Shown here in pieces: positions 5,528-8,990 of a DNA stretch of 8,990 bases (position 1 is its first letter; each line of letters opens with the position of its first letter). The DNA is from Parafilimonas sp. (GTDB lineage Bacteria; Bacteroidota; Bacteroidia; Chitinophagales; Chitinophagaceae). Location of the stretch: assembly GCA_025927795.1 (NCBI GenBank), contig JAICKT010000177.1, positions 1 to 8,990 of the forward strand, read 5' to 3'. Both the position numbers and the translations under genes were made by a program. Under the pieces are notes generated by a model, which was not told the DNA's origin, made no database searches, and worked only from the letters and a program-made list of their open reading frames with translations.

Positions 5528-5553
5528 CCCTTAGCAGGAGACAATGCCGGACA
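5528..5553. repeat. REP-like palindrome, copy 2
   Basis: Matches 3314-3339 at 24 of 26 bases in the same orientation (cccttagcaggagacaatgc then cggaca). The left arm of the stem (attgcgcc, from 5521) has decayed, so only an ATTG/CAAT core still pairs. It lies between the cupin stop and the next lipoprotein, and its atg (5544) creates a spurious early start for that gene. Confidence 0.65.
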
Positions 5554-5573
5554 GTTATACAGGAAATTGCCGG

Positions 5574-6023
5574 ATGGAAAAAGTTTACATAACTTCATCT
5601 TTAGTGAAAAAGATAATTTTATTCCTGGCTATAGCTGTAATTTTTGAGGCATCGTGTACGCGTAACGTAGTAAAAGTAAACCGTGAATATAACACTGCCG
5701 GAAATCTAACCCCAATACCCGCTAATTTTGTTTTAACAAAATTTGCAAATTCAATTTCTAATGAAGACAGTACCGTATTATTTAACGGATACATTTTTTC
5801 ATTTGATACTGATGGAAAGGTTACTGTTATAAAAGATAATCAAACAACAACCGGTAATTATATAGAACTTCATACTTCAGACAATAAATTGAAACTTGGA
5901 TTAAATTTTTACAACACACCCTTAAGTTATCTTAATGATTACTGGTGGGCATCTGTTTCTAATACTTCTATAGAGTTATCTAATCCATCAGCAGGTAAAG
6001 TACTTGAATTTTCTGCTCAGTAA
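5574..6023 (+). CDS. Lipocalin-like lipoprotein (149 aa)
   Basis: The N-terminus MEKVYITSSLVKKIILFLAI... ends in FEASC, with Cys28 the likely lipidation site; Glu at -3 is unusual but lipoboxes in this phylum are loose. The mature part has the pattern of Bacteroidota lipocalin-like lipoproteins: FNGYIFSFDTDGKVTV, then a GNY(I/W)EL strand, KLKLGLNFYN, LSYLNDYWWASV, and a closing strand VLEFSAQ. This suggests a small antiparallel beta-barrel on the periplasmic side. Ligand unknown. The ATG at 5574 is chosen over the in-frame ATG at 5544 because the latter lies inside repeat copy 2 and its 10 extra residues precede a complete signal peptide. A short hairpin (6032-6056) follows the stop. Confidence 0.75.
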   Translation: MEKVYITSSLVKKIILFLAIAVIFEASCTRNVVKVNREYNTAGNLTPIPANFVLTKFANSISNEDSTVLFNGYIFSFDTDGKVTVIKDNQTTTGNYIELHTSDNKLKLGLNFYNTPLSYLNDYWWASVSNTSIELSNPSAGKVLEFSAQ

Positions 6024-6031
6024 ATATTTTT

Positions 6032-6056
6032 GCTCTTGTTCTCGCCCGCCAAGAGC
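6032..6056 (+). terminator. Hairpin after the lipocalin-like lipoprotein gene
   Basis: gctcttg (6032-6038) and caagagc (6050-6056) pair perfectly around an 11-base loop, 8 bases beyond the stop codon. The T-run lies before the hairpin, not after, so intrinsic termination is uncertain. Position alone suggests a role at the transcript end. Confidence 0.35.
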
Positions 6057-6186
6057 TCTCAGTGTTCATAGTATAAACAAAAAATCTTGTTGCTATCCTG
6101 AACCGTTCTTTATGCAAAATCGCATTATAAAGAATTCTTTACTGCTACCATTTGCACCGGCAAAAACTTTTACAAAATGATGATGT
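6057..6186. other. Gene-free stretch downstream of the hsdM remnant
   Basis: No gene recognised on either strand. It could hold further, unrecognisable hsdM sequence, since it lies where the middle of that gene would have been. A plus-strand TTG-started frame at 6152-6355 is antisense to the hsdM remnant and is not taken as a gene. Confidence 0.4.
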
Positions 6187-6371
6187 TTATGTTTTAACAG
6201 AGTCTTCATGCGGGGATTTCAATTTAGCTTTGGTGCAACGCTCTGTTTTCAAATCATCCAAAAACTTAAGAAAAATATTCATGAAGTTTGCTCTACATAA
6301 TCCAACTCAGATTGACATCCCGCTTCTTTCCAAAGAATGTCATCAATATTTTTAAAAGTTTGTTCAAACAT
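6187..6371 (-). pseudogene. hsdM: Decayed 5' end of type I restriction-modification methyltransferase hsdM
   Basis: On the minus strand an ATG at 6371-6369 opens MFEQTFKNIDDILWKEAG, then SELDYVEQTS (to 6282). This is the strongly conserved N-terminus of HsdM, the DNA-adenine methyltransferase subunit of type I restriction systems (family: MFEQTFKNIDDIL.KDAGC.SELDYIEQ.SW). Where the family has Trp the sequence has TGA (6279-6281). It then reads IFFL, and after the loss of one base near 6265-6267 it resumes in another frame as KFLDDLKTER (family: FLKYLDDLEK.R), continuing CTKAKLKS until a stop near 6187. The remaining several hundred residues, including the NPPY catalytic motif, are absent. Seen: the homology, one nonsense codon, one frameshift. 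Inferred: a dead remnant of a lost restriction locus. No hsdS or hsdR pieces were recognised nearby. Confidence 0.82.
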
Positions 6372-6526
6372 GATTTAGGTACCAGCAGTTTTTATGAAAA
6401 TAGTCAGCGCTAAAGCTAAATAATCAAAATAAGAATGCAACCTATAAAAAGCGGAAAATAAATTTTTAAATGTTTATTGATACTGCTTACATTTAGTAAA
6501 CCATTTCTCAATCAAAATTTTTTGCT
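6372..6526 (+). promoter_or_regulatory. Upstream region of the prolyl oligopeptidase gene
   Basis: 155 AT-rich bases with no coding frame. TACATTTA (6488-6495) matches seven of eight positions of a TAnnTTTG -7 box and lies about 30 bases before the start codon, but no clear -33 box accompanies it. The same stretch would once have carried the promoter of the decayed hsdM on the other strand. Confidence 0.3.
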
Positions 6527-8686
6527 ATGAAAACTCTAACTGCAATACTGTTTGCACTTGTTTTGTTTTTTTCCGCATCTGCCCAATATCATTATCCGTT
6601 AACAAAAACGGCTGACAGCACTGATACATATTTCGGTGTAACTTATCATGATCCTTATCGCTGGCTTGAATATATTGAAACACCTGAAGTAGCAACCTGG
6701 TTTAAACAACAGGCAACTTATACTGATTCAATTTTAAATACTTTGAATGGAAGAGACGAATTGATTGCTGAATGGAAAGAGCTGGATAAGCTTCGTCCTG
6801 CAGTGATGAGCGATTTTTCTTATGAGAACGGGAGATTGTTTTATCGCAAAACAATGCCGGGTGAAAACGTTGGTAAAATTTATTACAGGGAAGGTGTAAA
6901 CGGAAATGAGCAATTGTTATTCGATCCTACTTCATACATTTCCGGCAAAACACTTTCAGTACAATTTATTTCTCCAAGTTATGATGGTAAAAAATTGGCG
7001 ATTGCTTATTCAGAACAAGGCGCTGAATTATCAACAATCAAATTCATAGATGTTGATTCAAAACAATTTTTAAAAGACTCGCTTTTCCCAACACTTTTCT
7101 TTGGAGGAAGCTGGGCGTTCGACAATAACTCGTTTATATATGGATGGATAAAATCTGCCGACAGCAAAGACCCGGCTTCAAGATTAAATCCAAAAACAAA
7201 ATTGCATGCTATTGGTACAGACATGAGTAAGGATATTGATTATTTTAGTAACGCAACTTATCCTGAGTTGAATATTGATCCCAGTGTATATCCTTTTATC
7301 TTCTTGTCTGAAGATTCTAAGAATTATGTTTTTGCAGGTGAAGGAAGTGTGCAGAATGAATTTAAATTTTATTATGCGCCGATAGATGAGTTTAATGCTT
7401 CTAAAATAAACTGGAAAGTATTATGCACGCCTGCAGACAAACTGGTACGCAGCATTGTATTTAAAAACGATGATGTGTATGCCATTACTTATAACAATGC
7501 AAAAAATTATAAAGTGATTGCAACGAGTTTGCAACACCCTGACTGGAACAATGCAACAATAGTTGCAGAGCAAGACCCAAATAAAACAATTGAGAGTCTT
7601 GCCTACTGCAAAGACTACATGTTTATAACCTACGGTGACGGCATTAATAATTTTATTAAGAAATATAATTTCACAACAAAAAAAACAACAGATGTAAAAC
7701 TTCCTTTTGAAGGCTCTGTAAACGTTACATGTTTTGATACAAAATCGAATAATTGCTTAATTGGTATTACATCGTGGACGAAGCCTTATACAGAATTTAA
7801 TTATAATGCAGAAACAGATGCATTCACACCAAGTAATTTTAATAAAACTGCTGTTTATCCTAAACCATACCAGGAGTTAGTTTCAGAAGAAGTGCAGGTG
7901 AAAGGTCATGATGGTGTTATGATTCCTCTTTCCATCATTCATAAAAAAGGAATTAAGATGGATGGTTCGAATGTTTGTTTTATGGACAGTTATGGAGCTT
8001 ATGGCATAAGCATGACACCTGCTTTTAGTTTGCGCGAAAATGCGCTTGCGGTGAGAGGCGTTGTTGTTGCAATACCGCATGTGCGTGGCGGAAGTGAAAA
8101 AGGTGAAGAATGGTACAGGGCAGGTTACAAAACCACAAAGCCAAATACGTGGAAGGATTTTATAAGCTGCGCAGAATATTTAATTGATAAAGGTTATACA
8201 TCACCGCAACATCTTGCGGGCACGGGAACAAGTGCGGGTGGAATTTTAATTAGCCGTGCCATTACTGAAAGACCGGATTTATTTGCTGCAGCCATTTGCA
8301 ATGTGGGTTGTGCTAATGCACTACGATTGGAATTTGGTGCAAACGGTCCTGTAAATATTCCTGAATTTGGTACGGTGAAAGATAGTATTGAATGCAAAGC
8401 TTTGTATGAAATGGACGGAATGCAACATGTAGTAAGCGGAACAAAATATCCAGCCGTAATTTGTGTTGGTGGTTGGAATGATCCGCGTGTTGTTGCGTGG
8501 CAGCCGGGAAAATTTGCAGCGGCTTTGCAAAATGCTTCTGCATCAGGCAAACCTGTTTTGTTGAAGATAAATTATGATAATGGACATTTCACTGAAGATA
8601 AAAATGTAACGTTTACCAATTTTGCCAATCAGTTTGCATTTGTGATGTGGCAATGTGGTCATCCAGATTTTCAGCCGAAGAAATGA
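6527..8686 (+). CDS. Exported prolyl oligopeptidase, family S9A
   Basis: 719 residues, the family's usual length (about 700) plus a signal peptide. MKTLTAILFALVLFFSASAQ has a probable cleavage after A19, so the enzyme acts in the periplasm or outside. The mature N-terminus carries the S9A signature YHDPYRWLE (about 40-48). A seven-bladed propeller should span roughly 75-440, and the alpha/beta-hydrolase domain about 450-719. The catalytic triad can be placed: S569 in GTSAGG (567-572), D652 in GGWNDPRV, H687 in NYDNGHF. It should cleave peptides of up to about 30 residues, normally after proline. The serine box reads GTSAGG rather than the GGSNGG of classical prolyl endopeptidases, nearer to oligopeptidase B, so proline preference is not certain. 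ERPDLFAAAICNVG and KYPAVICVGGWNDPRV otherwise fit S9A. Stand-alone gene; a palindromic repeat and a strong terminator follow. Confidence 0.95.
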   Translation: MKTLTAILFALVLFFSASAQYHYPLTKTADSTDTYFGVTYHDPYRWLEYIETPEVATWFKQQATYTDSILNTLNGRDELIAEWKELDKLRPAVMSDFSYENGRLFYRKTMPGENVGKIYYREGVNGNEQLLFDPTSYISGKTLSVQFISPSYDGKKLAIAYSEQGAELSTIKFIDVDSKQFLKDSLFPTLFFGGSWAFDNNSFIYGWIKSADSKDPASRLNPKTKLHAIGTDMSKDIDYFSNATYPELNIDPSVYPFIFLSEDSKNYVFAGEGSVQNEFKFYYAPIDEFNASKINWKVLCTPADKLVRSIVFKNDDVYAITYNNAKNYKVIATSLQHPDWNNATIVAEQDPNKTIESLAYCKDYMFITYGDGINNFIKKYNFTTKKTTDVKLPFEGSVNVTCFDTKSNNCLIGITSWTKPYTEFNYNAETDAFTPSNFNKTAVYPKPYQELVSEEVQVKGHDGVMIPLSIIHKKGIKMDGSNVCFMDSYGAYGISMTPAFSLRENALAVRGVVVAIPHVRGGSEKGEEWYRAGYKTTKPNTWKDFISCAEYLIDKGYTSPQHLAGTGTSAGGILISRAITERPDLFAAAICNVGCANALRLEFGANGPVNIPEFGTVKDSIECKALYEMDGMQHVVSGTKYPAVICVGGWNDPRVVAWQPGKFAAALQNASASGKPVLLKINYDNGHFTEDKNVTFTNFANQFAFVMWQCGHPDFQPKK

Positions 8687-8697
8687 TTGACGGTCGA

Positions 8698-8718
8698 GCA
8701 TCTCTGCGAGAGACGATG
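8698..8718. repeat. REP-like palindrome, copy 3 (shortened)
   Basis: gcatctctgcgagagacgat then g. Its reverse complement begins CATCGTCT and ends GATGC like copies 1 and 2, with a shorter middle. It folds either as tctct/agaga with a gcg loop (8701-8713) or through catc/gatg (8699-8702 with 8715-8718). It starts 12 bases after the prolyl oligopeptidase stop codon. Confidence 0.5.
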
Positions 8719-8736
8719 TTTTGGCTAAAAAAATAA

Positions 8737-8787
8737 AAGGATAGGAATCTGAACAATCTTAAAAGATCAATTCAAATTTCTATCCTT
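8737..8787 (-). terminator. Strong intrinsic terminator, probably bidirectional
   Basis: A long hairpin: 8737-8753 pairs with 8771-8787 over 17 positions with one G-T wobble and one mismatch, enclosing a second small stem (atctt/aagat, 8756-8767). On the minus strand it is followed at once by TTTTATTTTTTT (8738 down to 8727), a classic terminator layout for the reading frame arriving from the right edge. On the plus strand the 3' side is only ttaataat, so termination of the prolyl oligopeptidase transcript here is possible but weaker. Confidence 0.8.
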
Positions 8788-8879
8788 AATAATACACTTA
8801 AAATATTATACGCTTAGCATTCCATTATCAATTTGCATATTTCTATTCTTATCTTTTTTATCTATACGAACAGATACTT

Positions 8880-8990
8880 TCAGTCTTCCTTGCATGCGCG
8901 AATTGCCAGTTCTCCAATCAAAGGTTCGCAGCTTTTAAATGTATGTTCTTTGCAACAATCTTTTAAAACAAAGCCTTCAAATTCTCCATA
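8880..8990 (-). CDS. C-terminal end of an unknown protein, partial at the right edge
   Basis: An open minus-strand frame enters at 8990 and ends at TGA (8880-8882), giving 36 residues: YGEFEGFVLKDCCKEHTF, then KSCEPLIGELAIRACKED. It is Cys-rich (four Cys) with a mix of charged and hydrophobic residues that looks coding, and a strong minus-strand terminator lies about 93 bases beyond the stop. I do not recognise the family. A second minus-strand frame overlaps its end (ATG 8895 to TAA 8806, 29 aa, MQGRLKVSVRIDKKDKN...) and stops only 18 bases before the terminator, so a frameshift joining the two cannot be excluded. Confidence 0.45.
   Translation of the reverse strand, partial: YGEFEGFVLKDCCKEHTFKSCEPLIGELAIRACKED

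Noticed and set aside
6152..6355. Plus-strand 67-codon frame with TTG start
   Set aside because: Antisense to the recognisable hsdM remnant, with no ATG start and no family resemblance.
8194..8550. Minus-strand 118-codon frame inside the prolyl oligopeptidase gene
   Set aside because: It lies opposite the catalytic domain, whose plus-strand residues and triad are unmistakable.

Overview
The window looks like ordinary chromosome from a low-GC member of the Bacteroidota, probably the family Chitinophagaceae. Pointers are: an AT-rich sequence with no obvious Shine-Dalgarno sites before starts; short secreted proteins and lipoproteins typical of the phylum; a TAnnTTTG-type -7 box before one gene; and gene remnants (ychF, hsdM) whose residues read like that phylum's versions. 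The lineage is an inference from protein style, not from a marker gene. No rRNA, tRNA, CRISPR array, phage or intact mobile element was found.

Layout. 1-108 (-) is the 5'-truncated 3' part of a ychF-like GTPase gene running off the left edge. 237-599 (+) is an unrecognised membrane-anchored small protein. 701-1168 (+) is a cupin lipoprotein. 1331-1522 (-) is a small zinc-ribbon protein, perhaps preceded by a doubtful ORF at 1541-1774 (-). 1847-2551 (+) is a PAP2 membrane phosphatase, convergent with a secreted protein of unknown function at 2561-3085 (-). 3350-3538 (-) is a 62-residue, very hydrophobic protein. 3721-4989 (-) is a protein with two nitrite/sulfite-reductase ferredoxin-like half-domains but no siroheme/Fe-S cysteine pattern. 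It is divergent from a cytoplasmic cupin at 5140-5508 (+), which is followed by a lipocalin-like lipoprotein at 5574-6023 (+). 6187-6371 (-) is a decayed 5' end of a type I restriction-modification methyltransferase gene (hsdM). 6527-8686 (+) is an exported prolyl oligopeptidase (S9A). A strong hairpin at 8737-8787 has a T-run on the minus strand, so it probably terminates the minus-strand reading frame that enters from the right edge and ends at 8880.

The genes do not form one obvious pathway. They are mostly single genes in alternating orientation, with envelope or secreted products dominating (two lipoproteins, a secreted protein, an exported peptidase, three membrane proteins). Short palindromic elements of one family sit just beyond the 3' ends of three genes (3307-3339, 5528-5553, 8698-8718), in the style of REP elements. 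The two dead gene pieces (ychF, hsdM) suggest past rearrangement. I see no convincing new multi-gene system. The items most worth a second look are the cofactor-less reductase-like protein, the two remnants, the palindromic repeat family, and the ambiguous frame at the right edge.
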